Origin: Actinernus sp. WN-2022
Lineage: Eukaryota > Cnidaria > Anthozoa > Actiniaria > Actinernidae
Length of the DNA stretch: 64,000 nucleotides
Direction: 5' to 3'
NCBI GenBank assembly: GCA_030867875.1
Contig: JAOWCC010001501.1
Location: forward strand, 29,594,792-29,658,791
Both the position numbers and the translations under genes were made by a program. The notes beneath the pieces were generated by a model. That model was not told where the DNA came from. It saw nothing but the letters and a program-made list of their open reading frames with translations, and searched no databases. Shown piece after piece: positions 46,261 through 58,546 of this stretch. Numbering within the stretch: the first letter of the stretch is position 1; every line of letters begins with the position of its first letter.

Positions 46261-46340
46261 ATGCATCACGTCTTCGGGTTTTCATTGATCAGCTGAGGGC
46301 CGGGTCACATGCGCTCTGGCACTGGATAAACAGAACTTAA

Positions 46341-47804
46341 AGGGGCCGTCTCACCCACAGTGCTTAGCGCGCTCACATAGCATAGCGGCCATTTATCCAG
46401 AGTTTTGTGGTAGTGGTTTTAATCTTCTCTACATCTCTGCCATCCTTCCAGCTATCGTAAAAAAATCATACTAGGTTGATCCTTTTTTATTGCTTTTGTG
46501 CTTCTCTCGCTCGCGATTACAAAACTCTCTCTCGACTAGAGTACAAATCTATTTTGATAATAACACGATCTGCGACACACACCCTATTAGACGCCAATCA
46601 TTGTAATCTATGATTGAAATGCATACGCGTTTCCTGTTAGTATAAGTAAATGACTTAATCCAATCAAATGATCAATTGTTCAAAAAGCGTCCATCGCTTG
46701 TTTCCGTCACACGTCCCGACTTGAAATGTTCCGTATTTTGCATGCAATCCCGGCACGCGGTATATCGGCCGGGGTATATATCCTACTGTGTTTTGAAAAC
46801 AATTTAAAAAAGGGCAATCAGGTTTTTTTTTTTCAAAAAAGGGGGCAATCTCACAGGTAACCCAATTCACGATTTTTATAATCTGATAGAGATGCCTGCG
46901 GAGGAGGTTAGGTTTTATATACATACCCATTTTCATGTAAGTACCCCCGCCCCTCCCCCCAGGGTCGAGCTGCAATATATGTTCTACAAATATTCGTTTA
47001 GTACCAGGCTTCGGCCAGTTATATGGTCGAATTGGGACCCTGACTCGCTGACTCGCACCCTGACTCGCTGACTCGCACCCTGACTCGCACCCTGACTCGC
47101 TGACTCGCACTTTGTCATGACCCTTCGGAAGCGACAGGTGAGCGGTAAATATTATAGTCGACAAAATATTATAGGCAACGAAACTCCGCTTGGTCGACCC
47201 GAAAATAATTGAGCAATTTCCTAAAATCATTTTGAGGGCTTCGGCGTTTAACTTGTGGAACAGGTCTCTCTCTCTGGTTTCGAAGAGTTTTCACACAGTG
47301 TTTCGGATCAGTCACCGCGGATCGATCAGAGTTTATACTCGCACGAAATTTGACAACAGAGCCGCCGTGATAATAATTTACCATTGAAACGAGCTGTAAT
47401 TCGTTCACTGTTCTCTCTTAAACTGGTTCTCTGCTACTGCCAGCAACGAGATTCTCTCTCTCTCTGTCTGCAAGTAAAAATAAAACCGAGGAGAGAAACC
47501 CCAGAGAAACCTCTCGCTTTCATAATTAGTATTACCCGGAGAGTGTTCTCTGTTTATAGCAGCGACGGGTGAGTGGTAAATGTTATAGTACAGCCAAGTA
47601 CTGCTGTATATAAACACTTTGTTGACTTCACATTCAACTTGTAAGGTACAGTTAGTTTCATCAAGGTCATCCATGTTCAAATCAAAATTATCATGTCACC
47701 AACATAAAGAATACGTTTAGTTCGTGAGGTTCCCGCTGTGAACAAGGGTCAAAGTCCCGGATATAAACAACAACAAAAGCACGCTAAGCACTGTGGGTGA
47801 GACG
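46341..47804. mobile_element. TIR element, copy 1 (~1.46 kb)
   Basis: Left end AGGGGCCGTCTCACCCACAG at 46341; right end (from 47779) is its complement but breaks off after 'gagacg'. The second copy is at 58547-59826. The two share ~150 bp on the left and ~480 bp on the right; the centres differ. No transposase seen. ORFs 47405-47680 and 59422-59694 (minus) are shared and unknown. Confidence 0.7.
47036..47110 (-). repeat. Minisatellite of 'gctgactcgcaccctgactc' type
   Basis: Same unit and orientation as 37910-38035, here followed by 'tttgtcatgaccc', which also borders 34533 in reverse. Confidence 0.8.
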
Positions 47805-50539
47805 CTGAACACTGTAACTACCTCTTCCCATTCATGTTTTCTGACCACCCGATAAGTGGTGGCCCTGTTGGTGAAAATTATAAGAATATGGGTGCCGCTT
47901 TGGTGAATACAACTTGAATTCACAGATTTTAATACCCGATGGCATCAGTCGGTCGACCAACACCTACATGAGAAAACCTTACAATAGAATTGAATATCCC
48001 GCTAGGCGCGAACTGTCAACTTTAACCAATCAAAATTTGAATGCTGGGACAAACCGAATAACAATTAAACGTCACTTAAATTTCAGTTGGACGCTGGCAT
48101 TTTAGTGAACACTGCTTTTATATTCTTACAAGCCTTATTCTACGAACCTTCAGGATTGCAGCCGGCATATTGAAAGTAAGTATTCATAGCTTTTGCCCTA
48201 TGCAAGCGAAAATTTCACTGCATTATTATTTATGATTTAGGTTAGAGAAAGCGCGAAGTGTATAATTTACCGGATCACTGTACCCGGCGTATATTAAAGT
48301 CAGTGTGAGTTCCTTCGCATAATCTCGACCGGTTCCCGTCCCATTTACCAAAGAAAACCAAAGCTCCTTGGTATATTAGATCAGTTCATAATTTACAATC
48401 ATTCCATACAAAGTACGTTAATAGGTCATGCATGGTTCTGAAAATAGTAGACAATCAAGATATGAAAACATCTACTGGGAGTAACTACCAACTGGAAAGT
48501 TCAAAATCGAAATCTATTCAATGATATTCAAGGATGTAAATTTGCCTTCTTTATAAGTAGCCTGAACCACTACGCCGTTCAGTTTCCCAGGCTAGCTTAT
48601 AAGCTACAATTCACTGACTTTATCCGTGCTAAAATAAAAAGTATTTGTTTTGAATCATCTATGAGTTGAACTGATACTATCCTAGCCAGCATTTAATTGG
48701 ACTTCCAGTCACTTTATTTATCTGGTTATTATTAGCCTTGACAGATTGAACACTTAACGAAATTAGCTAGCTGTGCCACATAGTGTAACAACGAATAAGT
48801 TGAATAGTTTTCAGAATATCTGTCAGTCTTAGATACCTATTTTCTCTTTTCAGAAAATTGTTGCTAATAGAGCAGAGAAGATGGAAAACGAAAGCGAGCT
48901 GTATGTGTATATTTGGTCTTGCAATTGCCGAACATAAATAGCTTAGTTTGTAAGTTCAGCACTTGTTTAACTTAGTTACGGTTATATCAGAAAGTGCCGA
49001 ACATAATCAAGAAATAGTTAAGCCATTCCTAAGGGCTAAACTATAGAATACCCGTTCACTCCACGTAGGTCATAGAATCACAGTACCACTGGTGTCACAG
49101 GAAATTTGCAGCCCTAGGAAATGTTCACTCCCCGGTACAAATTTCCTGTACTCGGGGGTACAAATTCCTACAAATTTTGTAAAAAAAAAACACGGCAATT
49201 TAAGTGATTGTTCAGACGTTGATTAGCTTACTCAGGCATCAATCATAGCAGAAGTGACATTAGAATCTTATAGATCTATGGCTTGAACCTCGTTATTTTT
49301 TTGAAATGTTTGGATAATCATAATCAGTTTTCGCTTTCAATCAACCAAGCTTCAGGTTGGACTTCGGTTTGCACCGGGAGTGCAAATTTACAGGGGTGCA
49401 AATTTTCTGGGACACCGGGTCCTCCAGTCACCGTCGTTTCATCGCTTACACTGATAAGAATTCATAGACTTTGGGAGTGTGGACTGCGGTACGATATCTT
49501 CAAACGGTGCCGGGTATTCTATGCGTTATTTAATAGGGACTGTGCAACAGCTGCGAGTTCAGCATGCATTTACAAAACACATCCAAGAAATGCTTAGCCG
49601 AAAGTTCAGCATCGTTTGCTGAACATAATCAAGAAATAGCTTAGCCGTGAGTTCAGCATTTGCTGAACTTACAAATGTATCGAGTTCAGCATTTGCTGAA
49701 CATAATCAAGAAATCAGTGGCTTAGCCGAGAGTTCAGCATTTGCTGAACTTACAAATGTAGCGATCAGTTCGCGCATTTGCTGAACATAACTGATCAAGA
49801 AATGACTTAGCCGAGAGTTCGGCATTTGCTGAACATAAGATTTTAAGAAATAGTTTAGCCGTGAGTTTGAAGCATTTGCTGCCGTGAGTTCAGCATTTTC
49901 TGAACTTACAAATGTAGCGAGTTCAGAATTTGCTGAACATAATCAAGAAATGGCTTAGCCGAGAGTTCAGCATTTGCTGAACATAATCAAGAAATCGTTT
50001 AGCCGTGACTGCGTGAGTTCAGCATTTGCTGAACTTACAAATGTAGCGAGTTCAGCATTTGCTGAACATAAACAAGCAGTAACTGGTCAAGAGTCATTGA
50101 ATTTTGTTGAACACTAGGAAGGAATAAAGTTAGCATATGCTTTAAAAATATACTTTGAAGTTGCACAGAAAATAGTCGTTTTGGACACAGTAAATGTGCC
50201 AAACAAAGTGACTAGCATAGTTTCTTCAAAACATTGAAATGCTTAACTTAAAAAGTGAATCGAATAACATATGTCTATCATTTAACCAACGAATTCCTCT
50301 TTCTGCAAAAATATACAAATAATTTCCATTTGCGAATTATCAACCCATCAACTAATTTCACGAGTGTAATATGTTTTTGTGCTACCATAAGACAATACGT
50401 GGCAAAATAATAACATTCAACAAAGGATTCTTCTTGGAAATATTATTTTTAGGCAACGGAGCCCCGTATGTAGTCATATCTTGCAGACATTTTGTGTTTA
50501 GAATATCGCAACCCATTTTGGAACGTGTTTGTAATATCA
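47805..50539. other. Unique sequence within the array
   Basis: No supported gene. 48900-49600 has scattered 'gccgaacataa' repeats and duplicated 'tacaaatttcct' phrases. The palindromic minisatellite is at 49575-50070. Confidence 0.5.
49575..50070. repeat. Palindromic minisatellite (gttcagcatttgctgaac), ~11 copies
   Basis: An 18-base inverted repeat recurs about 11 times, some imperfect, joined alternately by 'ataatcaagaaatggcttagc' -like and 'ttacaaatgtagcga' spacers. Each copy could extrude a short hairpin. Confidence 0.85.
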
Positions 50540-51289
50540 GCCATTCATAAACCCCGGTCAAACAATCGAACAATCTTGGATGGCACAATCCAACTTTACT
50601 AGATCCAACATTGCACCATAGTTTGGCACCCCATGTTGGACCAACAGTTTTTTCTTGATCAACTGTTGAATGAAGTTTGCTTTTGTTCTATCAAATGTTT
50701 GACAGCGTTTTGCTCTGCAACATATTCATCCAACAAAGTTGTACATACATACATAGACTTTATTTCAGTTTGAATTTGAGATTAGCATTTCGATGCTAGT
50801 ATCTCCGAACATACGGAAGTAACAATACAAGATAAATACAACAAGAATAATAATTACAACACAGGGACCATCCTCTGTCTAATTTGACGTTTAAAAGTGG
50901 CTAGATTAGGAGATGCCCTCAGGTCTTCATCCTGTCCATGCCATGCAAGTATTTAAAAGAATGTAGACAAAACGTAGTGGTTTTAACTGGCGGTATTTTT
51001 AGCTTCAATATTGGATACCCAGGGGCAGTGAGTGGGCAACAGGCAAATAAGAGGCGAAGGGGTTGGGGGAGGGGAGGGGGGAGGGGAGAAAGGAGAAGGG
51101 GATAGGAGAGCTCTTCTTTCTCCTTCCCCGTTTTCCAACCCTCGCCCCCGTTTTTACAGCCCGTCGCGTCGCCCCTGGACATCCGAGGCTGTATTCGATA
51201 GTGTGACTAGGGCTTGACCCGTGTCTTAATTGTTTTTCGAAACAAACAACTAACTATGCACTAAACTGAAACTTAATTGGACGGCACAG
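50540..51289. repeat. End part of a tandem unit (LINE 3' end and G-rich patch)
   Basis: Matches 45383-46095 almost throughout, including the LINE C-terminus and the 'gggggagggg' patch. Minus-strand ORFs of 87 aa here and at 45733 and 57939 are translations of the patch. Confidence 0.85.
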
Positions 51290-51389
51290 CGAGGAGAGAG
51301 AAACAAGCGGTTTTGTTATTTACGATGTTAATGTTCTTTCTCGTCTGTCTCACAGAGCACTAAGCAGTATTTGGACATGTTTTTCTTAC

Positions 51390-51472
51390 CTGAAGTTCTT
51401 GGCGTTAAACTGAATGGTGTTCGCTTGAGTTGAGTGATCTGCATGACAGAGTATTGACACTTTATAGCAAGG
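51390..51472 (-). promoter_or_regulatory. Promoter/first-exon copy X3
   Basis: TATA box at about 51460-51468, exon end and GTAAGA 5' splice site at 51390, same spacing as X1. Confidence 0.5.
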
Positions 51473-52439
51473 CACTAAATAAATATTAATAAATACTTCC
51501 CATGAAGGGGTAACGAAGCAAGCAATATTATTAGATAATTTCGAATTAGGGAATTGTCTCCCACTGTTTACTTGTCAAATAAGTAATATCTGTAAATTAA
51601 ATATTTGGAGGGAATCGCATAGATTTCCATGGCTACGATCAAGCATCCCTTCTTGGATTGTACTTTTTCCACATATTGAAGGCGTTCACTAATATTAGAG
51701 TTAGTTTAAAACAGTTCAAAGACTATATATTTACGAAATGTGAAAATAAAATGGTGGTGCACATTTTAAAGCACATTTGATTATTACTGTTTATCAGTGT
51801 TAAAGCGATATTTATTGATCAAGCGAAATTACTTACGACTTAATTGGTTAAGTGTTTTACTGTCACCCTGGAAAAATATATCACTATAGCTTGCCTTTCT
51901 CTTTATATGCTTTACACCTTTCCTCTGCCACCCAAAAAAAAAAGACTACAAAATTAGTAAAAGCGTCATGTCTTTTTAACATCACGACTAAAATACTTTT
52001 ATATTTGCCCCTAAGCTGTTTATAGCTAGCTATTTTCTCCTATGGCTGTTATCATAGAACAAAGACAAACATAATATATATATTTAGGCAAGCCTAACAG
52101 AGGAGCTCCCAATGATCTGAACTGAGGTAACGACCCGAAAAACGATAAATTATATAAAGAAAACAAAGATAAAAACACAAAAATAACTGGTAGAATTAAG
52201 GGAAATCAGTGCAATGGAAACTAACGAAAAAAAAGAAACAAACAAATGATCTCTAGCTACTGGACACGGTTTCGATCCCCTTGGTTTCAACTGTGCGCGC
52301 GCAGGTGTTCAGTAGCAGTTTTTCGGGCACGTTCGCCACGCGCCACATTCTCGTTCCCAGTGCCTCCTCGACACGCGCCGGAGTTCGGGCGCGAGGGAAA
52401 CCGGAAGTCGGCTCTCAACCTTTTTCTATGGCGAGCACT

Positions 52440-53121
52440 CAGGTATATTAAGGCCTGGGTCAAGAATGACCACACCCCTTAGAAGTAAAGGGGTGGTCTA
52501 CTTTCGTTTGGTTGTACCCGATAAGATTGAGTTTAGTATGTCTCATGTAGAGTCCACATTTTAACGTTTTGGCAAAGATGGTTGCCATAGCGACGGACCC
52601 TGTGACCTTTGATCTCATTTTGAAGAGAATATGATAGAAGGCTTCGGGAGGAAAGTAGAGCGCACAAAGGTCAGAATTAAAACCGGTGGAACTAATGCAG
52701 TTTACCATGTAGTTTTTCAGTCCAACTAGACATCGTGGAAAAGTATGTTAAATTCGTTGAAACTTGAGGGTATCATATTTCACATTTACCTTAATCGGCC
52801 TTCCTCTTAAAATTTCCAACCGTTCTAGTTGGACCAAGAAAGTATGCACTAACCCTGAATGAATTACAGTAAAATACCCGCCACATTAAAACTCTCTACC
52901 TTCCTCCTAGAGGCTTTTATCAAATTTCCTTAAATTAAAGTTCAAAGGTCACATTACATGTTTCCATGGAAACTGTAACTAGAAATTGTTAGCCTCGTGC
53001 CTTTATCGAGTCTGTCAAAGTGCCATGAAAACAACTTACAAGTACGAAGAGATAGACCACCCCCTCTTGATTTGTGGCGGCCATTTTGGAAAAGATTGAG
53101 ACCCAGGCCTTAATGTACCTG
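52440..53121. mobile_element. hAT-like MITE, 682 bp
   Basis: Absent from the same place in U1 (43750). Inverted ends CAGGTATATTAAGGCCTGGG and its complement (one mismatch) with imperfect 8-bp flanks (agcac-t / agcacatt), as expected for hAT. No transposase. Confidence 0.8.
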
Positions 53122-54559
53122 AGCACATTCGCTAATATGATTCATTGCCTTTTGTCATTGAATGTGTTACACGACACTAGGTTTAGTAAAGTGAAATAAT
53201 TTATAACTTCAGAGGTCGAATGTTGAACGATGATAATTAGCATTTCAACGTAGTAGGAATAATTATGGTATTAATTAAATGTTACCTTATGTTATCAGTT
53301 TTGCTTCTCGGTCATAATGACATAAATCATATCTGATTAAAAGAAGACCTGCGCGGTTTCTTCTTAATTCTGATTCTCATATATTTGTGATTATTTCTTG
53401 TTCACTGCGATTTAGTTCCAAAACCTATATTCTAAAGTTGAAGGTTGTTATGCCGTAACACTACACCATCAGTTAAACGATGATCCGAATGAAAACAACT
53501 AAGCAGTGTTTTCGGCGCATGTAATCACATTTAAAAGCAAGTGTTAAATGCGGGAACATGCCTGTAAGGGTATTAATTGCAGAAGGATAATGACAATTGA
53601 ATGTTCTGATTCTAGAATGTTCGACGATATATTCTTATGGTTAGCATAGCAAAAAGAGTGAGTTTCGTTTCGCTTCCAAAGACAAGTTAAAAAGTATCGG
53701 GAAAAACGAGTTGTCCTTTACGGAAATATTCCTTAAGTTGGATTTTGTAAGGAACGTCGTACAGAAGAAAAGCTGACCTTACATATCTGTTATCGGTTCG
53801 TTTTATCGCAGTGACAGTTGAATATATAGTAACTCTAGTATCAGAACATCTATCCAAACGACAGAACCTTTTATCCGGGTTGATCCCTGTCCAAGACTAA
53901 AAGGGTTAACAGATATTTTGTCAGAAGATAATGACGTGAGGCCATTAGAGTTAAATTCATAACCACGTATGGACATTTACAAAGTTGGCGGTCTTTAGCA
54001 TAGGCTTTTTCATAGGCCCCGCCTTGGGGTGCGACCTAACTAAAGACGCGACTCGTTTTTGGACTTTGTTCTAAGATCGCTTCTTTCAGTAATTTTCGGT
54101 TAAGACTTAGATTTATTTACGGTGACTTGTGTGTCAGTGTTCACTCTAGCCCTAGTCTGGTTACCATTGACATTCATAGTTTCGAAGTAAGTTTTATTCT
54201 CGTTTTGTCAATCTTTTCATTGTTTACTCTTACGCCCTAGTTGCCTTACATCAGAATCTATTAAGACTTTTATCCAATGAGAACCAATCTTAAGATTGAT
54301 AGCTGTCTGTTAAGTGAAGTGCTGGGAGTATGCCTACATAAAGCAGAGATACTCTCTTGCTAGTTAGTTGGGACCTGAACCAGTTGAGGATGTAAAAAGC
54401 GAAAGAAGTGTAAGAAGGATGTAAGAGAAGAATAAAGAAGGTATACAACTCAAAAGCCTGCTCGAGTCATAGAGTACGATTTCCCGGTTCCTGAGAGATA
54501 GAGAAGAAACCTATCCCGAAACAATTGTGTGCATCTCGCCAATAGCTGATATTACGGTT

Positions 54560-54761
54560 GCGTCTACGAATAGCAGTTTCAGCGGTATTGACCCGAACAC
54601 CTTACTTCAATGTAATGAAGCGCCATTGAAACCATAATTCTTGCATGACACCGACACCCTCTAAACAAGCACAACTAATTTAGATACAGTTTGAATAATG
54701 CTTCATTGCATCGAAGTGAGGCGTTCGGGTCAATACCGCTGAAACTGCTATTCGTAGACGC
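54560..54761. repeat. Hairpin element, copy 2
   Basis: Arms 54560-54621 and 54700-54761; same element as 45179-45380. Confidence 0.85.
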
Positions 54762-54966
54762 CACTGTAATATCAGCCATTCATAAGCCCCGGTCAAACAA
54801 TCGAACAATCTTGGATGGCACAATCCAACTTTACTCGATCCAACATTGCACCATACTTTGGCACCCCATGTTGGACCAACAGTTTTTGCTTGATCAACTG
54901 TTGAATGAAATTTGCTTTTGTTCTATCAAATGTTTGACAGCGTTTTGCTCTGCAACATATTCATCC

Positions 54967-55165
54967 AACAAAGTTGTACATACATACATAGACTTTATTT
55001 CAGTTCGAATTTAAGATTAGCATTTCGATGCTAGTATCTCCGAACATACGGAAGTAACAATACAAGATAAATACAACAAGAATAATAATTACAACACAGG
55101 GACAATCCTCTGTCTAATTTTACGTTTAAAAGTGACTAGATTAGGAGATGCCCTCAGGTCTTCAT
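54967..55165 (-). mobile_element. LINE 3' end, copy 3
   Basis: Same C-terminus and tatg tail as 45550-45760. Confidence 0.7.
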
Positions 55166-55540
55166 CCTGTCCATGCCATGCACGTATTTAAAAGAATGTA
55201 GACCAAACGTAGTGGTTTTAACTGTCGGGAGGAGAAGGGGGAGGGGAGAAAGGAGAAGGGGATAGGAGAGCTCTTCTTTCTCCTTCCCCGTTTTCCAACC
55301 GTTTTTACAGCCCGTCGCGTCGCCCCTGGACATCCGAGGATGTATTCGATAGTGTGACTAGGGCTTGACCCGTGTCTTAATTGTTTTTCGAAACAAACAA
55401 CTAACTATATACTAAACTGAAACTTAATTGGACGGCACAGCGAGGAGAGAGAAACAAGCGGTTTTGTTATTTACGATGTGAATGTTCTTTCTCGTCTGTC
55501 TCACAGAGCACTAAGCAGTATTTGGACATGTTTTTCTTAC

Positions 55541-55622
55541 CTGAAGTTCTTGGCGTTAAACTGAATGGTGTTCGCTTGAGTTGAGTGATCTGCATGACAG
55601 AGTATTGACACTTTATAGCAAG
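55541..55622 (-). promoter_or_regulatory. Promoter/first-exon copy X4
   Basis: TATA box at 55611-55619 and GTAAGA 5' splice site with exon end 55541. Confidence 0.5.
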
Positions 55623-56670
55623 GCACTAAATAAATATTAATAAATACTTCCCATGAAGGGGTAACGAAGCAAGCAATATTATTAGATAATTTCGAATTAG
55701 GGAATTGTCTCCCACTGTTTATAATTACTTGTCAAATAAGTAATATCTGCAAATTAAATATTTGCAGGGAATCGCATAGATTTCCATGGCTACGATCAAG
55801 CATCCCTTCTTGGATTGTACTTTTTCCACATATTGAAGGCGTTCACTAATATTACAGTTAGTTTAAAACAGTTCAAAGACTATATATTTACGAAATGTGA
55901 AAATAAAATGCCGGTGGTGCACATTTTAAAGCACATTTGGTTATTACTGTTTATTTGTTAAAGCGATATTTGTTGATCAAGCGAAATTACTTACGACTTA
56001 ATTGGTTAATGCCCGAAGTGTTTTACTGTTACCCTGGAAAAATATATCACTATAGCTTGCCTTTCTCTTTATATGTTTTACACCTTTCCTCTGCCACCAA
56101 AAAAAAGACTACAAAATTAGTAAAAGCGTCGTCTTTTTAACATCACGACTAAAATACTTTTATATTTGCCCCTAAGCTGTTTATAGCTAGCTATTTTCTC
56201 CTATGGCTGTTATCATAGAACAAAGACAAACATAATATACATATTTAGGCAAGCCTAACAGAGGAGCTCCCAATGATCTAAACTGAGGTAACGACCCGAA
56301 AAACGATAAATTATATAAAGAAACCAAAGATAAAAACACAAAAATAACTGGTAGAATTAAGGGAAATCAGTGCAATGGAAACTAACGAAAAAAAAGAAAC
56401 AAACAAATTATCTCTAGCTACTGGACACGGTTTCGATCCCCTTTGTTTGAACTGTGCGCGCGCAGGTGTTCAGTAGCAGTTTTTCAGACACGTCGTTCGC
56501 CACGCGCCGCATTCTAGTTCCCAGTGCCTCCTCGACACGCGCCGGAGTTCGGGCGCGAGGGAAACCGAAAGTCGGCTCTCAACCTATTTCTATGGCGCGG
56601 ATATTCGCTAATATCATTCATTGCCTTTTGTCATTGTGTGCATCTCGCCAATAGCTGATATTATACGGTT

Positions 56671-56732
56671 GCGTCTACGAATAGCAGTTTCAGCGGTATT
56701 GACCCGAGCACCTTACTTCAATGTAATGAAGC
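56671..56732. repeat. Hairpin element copy 3, left arm
   Basis: Pairs with the right arm at 57701-57762; about 970 bp of tRNA-like array now sits in the former loop. Confidence 0.8.
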
Positions 56733-56931
56733 GCCATTGAAACGGCCATAATTCTTGCATGACACCGACACCCTCCAAACAAGCACAACTAATTTAGATA
56801 ACATGTAGTTATCATAATGATATGAAATCATGTTTGCCGCGTAGCACTAGTAGGTGTAAAGAATATGATGTAAAGTGGTATGCTGTAGTGCTTTGTGTGC
56901 ACGCCCTACGAGGGAAAGAGAAAACATCTCT

Positions 56932-57009
56932 GACCCAAATGGGACTCGAACCCAACGACCTCGGCTCCAGGTTGCATGTCTGGCGCTCTACCAACTGAGC
57001 TATCAAGTC
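56932..57009 (-). tRNA. tRNA-like sequence, copy 1
   Basis: GACTTGA acceptor strand pairs with TTGGGTC at the 3' end (three G-T pairs). A-box TAGCTCAGTTGG and B-box GGTTCGAGTCC are present. The anticodon loop reads CATGCAA, so TGC (Ala) if taken at face value, but position 33 is A and not T, and the variable region has an extra 'agccg'-like insert. Most likely a tRNA pseudogene or SINE-type unit. Confidence 0.6.
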
Positions 57010-57190
57010 AGATGAGAGCAATCGTGGGTATTGGTGCGTTTTATGGTCACGGCGATTATATATGTATATGTAGTTATGATATGAAATCATGTTTGCCGCG
57101 TAGCACTAGTAGGTGTAAAGAATATGATGTAAAGTGGTATGCTGTAGTGCTATGTGTGCACTCCCTACGAGAGAAAGAGAAAAAATCTCT

Positions 57191-57263
57191 GACCCAAGTG
57201 GGACTCGAACCCAACGACCTCCAGGTTGCATGTCTGGCGCTCTACCAACTGAGTTATCAAGTC
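57191..57263 (-). tRNA. tRNA-like sequence, copy 2
   Basis: As copy 1 without the variable-region insert; the A-box has one change (TAACTCAGTTGG). 73 bases. Confidence 0.6.
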
Positions 57264-57444
57264 AGATGAGAGCAATCGTGGGTATTGGTGCGTTTCATGG
57301 TCACGGCGATTATATATGTATATGTAGTTATGATATGAAATCATGTTTGCCGCGTAGCACTAGTAGGTGTAAAGAATATGATGTAAAGTGGTATGCTGTA
57401 GTGCTATGTGTGCACGCCCTACGAGGGAAAGAGAAAAAATCTCT

Positions 57445-57517
57445 GACCCAAGTGGGACTCGAACCCAACGACCTCCAGGTTGCATGTCTGGCGCTCTACC
57501 AACTGAGCTATCAAGTC
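57445..57517 (-). tRNA. tRNA-like sequence, copy 3
   Basis: Best preserved copy: A- and B-boxes intact, 73 bases, A33 instead of T33, one mismatch closing the anticodon stem. Confidence 0.6.
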
Positions 57518-57700
57518 AGATGAGAGCAATCGTGGGTATTGGTGCGTTTTATGGTCACGGCGATTATATATGTATATGTAGTTATGATATGAAATCATGT
57601 TTGCCGCGTAGCACTAATGCAGCTGTAGTGTTATGTGTGCACGCCCTACGAGGGAAAGAGAAAAAATCTCTGTTTGAGAAAAAATCTCAGTTTGAATAGT

Positions 57701-57762
57701 GCTTCATTACATCGAAGTAAGGCGTTCGGGTCAATACCGCTGAAACTGCTATTCGTAGACGC
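57701..57762. repeat. Hairpin element copy 3, right arm
   Basis: Complement of 56671-56732. Confidence 0.8.
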
Positions 57763-58310
57763 CACTGTAATATCAGCCATTCATAAGCCCCGGTCAAACA
57801 ATCGAACAATCTCCGAACATACAGAAGTAACAATACAAGATAAATACAACAAGAATAATAATTACAACACAGGGACAATCCTCTGTCTAATTTTACGTTT
57901 AAAAGTGACTATATAGATTAGGAGATGCCCTCAGGTCTTCATCCTGTCCATGCCATGCACGTATCAGTAAAAGAATGTAGACAAAACGTAGTGGTTTTAA
58001 CTGGCGGTATTTTTTTAGCTTCAATATTGGATACCCAGGGGCAGTGAGTGGGCAACAGGCAAATAAGAGGCGAAGGGGTTGGGGGAGGGGAGGGGGGACG
58101 GGAGAAAGGATCGAGAAGGGGATAGGAGAGCTCTTCTTTCTCCTTCCCCGTTTTCCAACCCTCGCCCCCGTTTTTACAGCCCGTCGCGTCGCCCCTGGAC
58201 ATCCGAGGCTGTATTCGATAGTGTGACTAGGGCTTGACCCGTGTCTTAATTGTTTTTCGAAACAAACAACTAACTATGCACTAAACTGAAACTTAATTGG
58301 ACGGCACAGT

Positions 58311-58470
58311 GAGGAGAGAGAAACAAGCGGTTTTGTTATTTACGATGTGAATGTTCTTTCTCGTCTGTCTCACAGAGCACTAAGTAGTATTTGGACATGT
58401 TTTTCTTACCTGAAGTTCTTGGCGTTAAACTGAATGGTGTTCGCTTGAGTTGAGTGATCTGCATGCATGC
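58311..58470 (-). promoter_or_regulatory. First-exon copy X5 (TATA lost)
   Basis: Exon end at 58410. The upstream side is replaced in the same way as X2, so X5 and X2 share a common duplication. Confidence 0.55.
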
Positions 58471-58546
58471 ATCACGTCTTCGGGTTTTCATTGATCAGCT
58501 GAGGGCCGGGTCACATGCGCTCTGGCGCTGGATAAACAGCACTTAA

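Larger units (their letters stand above)
51290..55430. repeat. Tandem unit U3 (contains X3)
   Basis: Colinear with U1 apart from small indels and the inserted hAT-like MITE at 52440-53121. Retains TATA, first exon and hairpin. Confidence 0.85.
56803..57690 (-). repeat. Tandem array of a 254-bp tRNA-containing unit (3 full, 1 partial)
   Basis: 'gaaatcatgtttgccgcgta' recurs at about 56825, 57083, 57337 and 57591. Three units contain a tRNA-like sequence on the minus strand; the fourth is truncated before it. Plus-strand ORFs of 87-129 aa across the array are translations of the repeat. Confidence 0.85.
55431..58310. repeat. Tandem unit U4 (contains X4; internal deletion)
   Basis: Matches U3 up to about 56637, then jumps to sequence equivalent to 54528, losing about 1.4 kb including the LTR-like segment. 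The hairpin is split by a tRNA-like array (56803-57690). Confidence 0.8.

Noticed and set aside
47405..47680. 91-aa ORF duplicated at 59422-59694
   Set aside because: Its conservation follows from duplication of the TIR element; no domain recognised, and the copies differ by a small indel near the N-terminal part.
56932..57517. Three functional tRNA-Ala genes
   Set aside because: A33 instead of T33, a mismatch in the anticodon stem and one extra base in the variable region argue for pseudogenes or a SINE-type unit.
56976..57699. Three overlapping plus-strand ORFs of 97-129 aa
   Set aside because: They are the tRNA-like 254-bp repeat read on the opposite strand.
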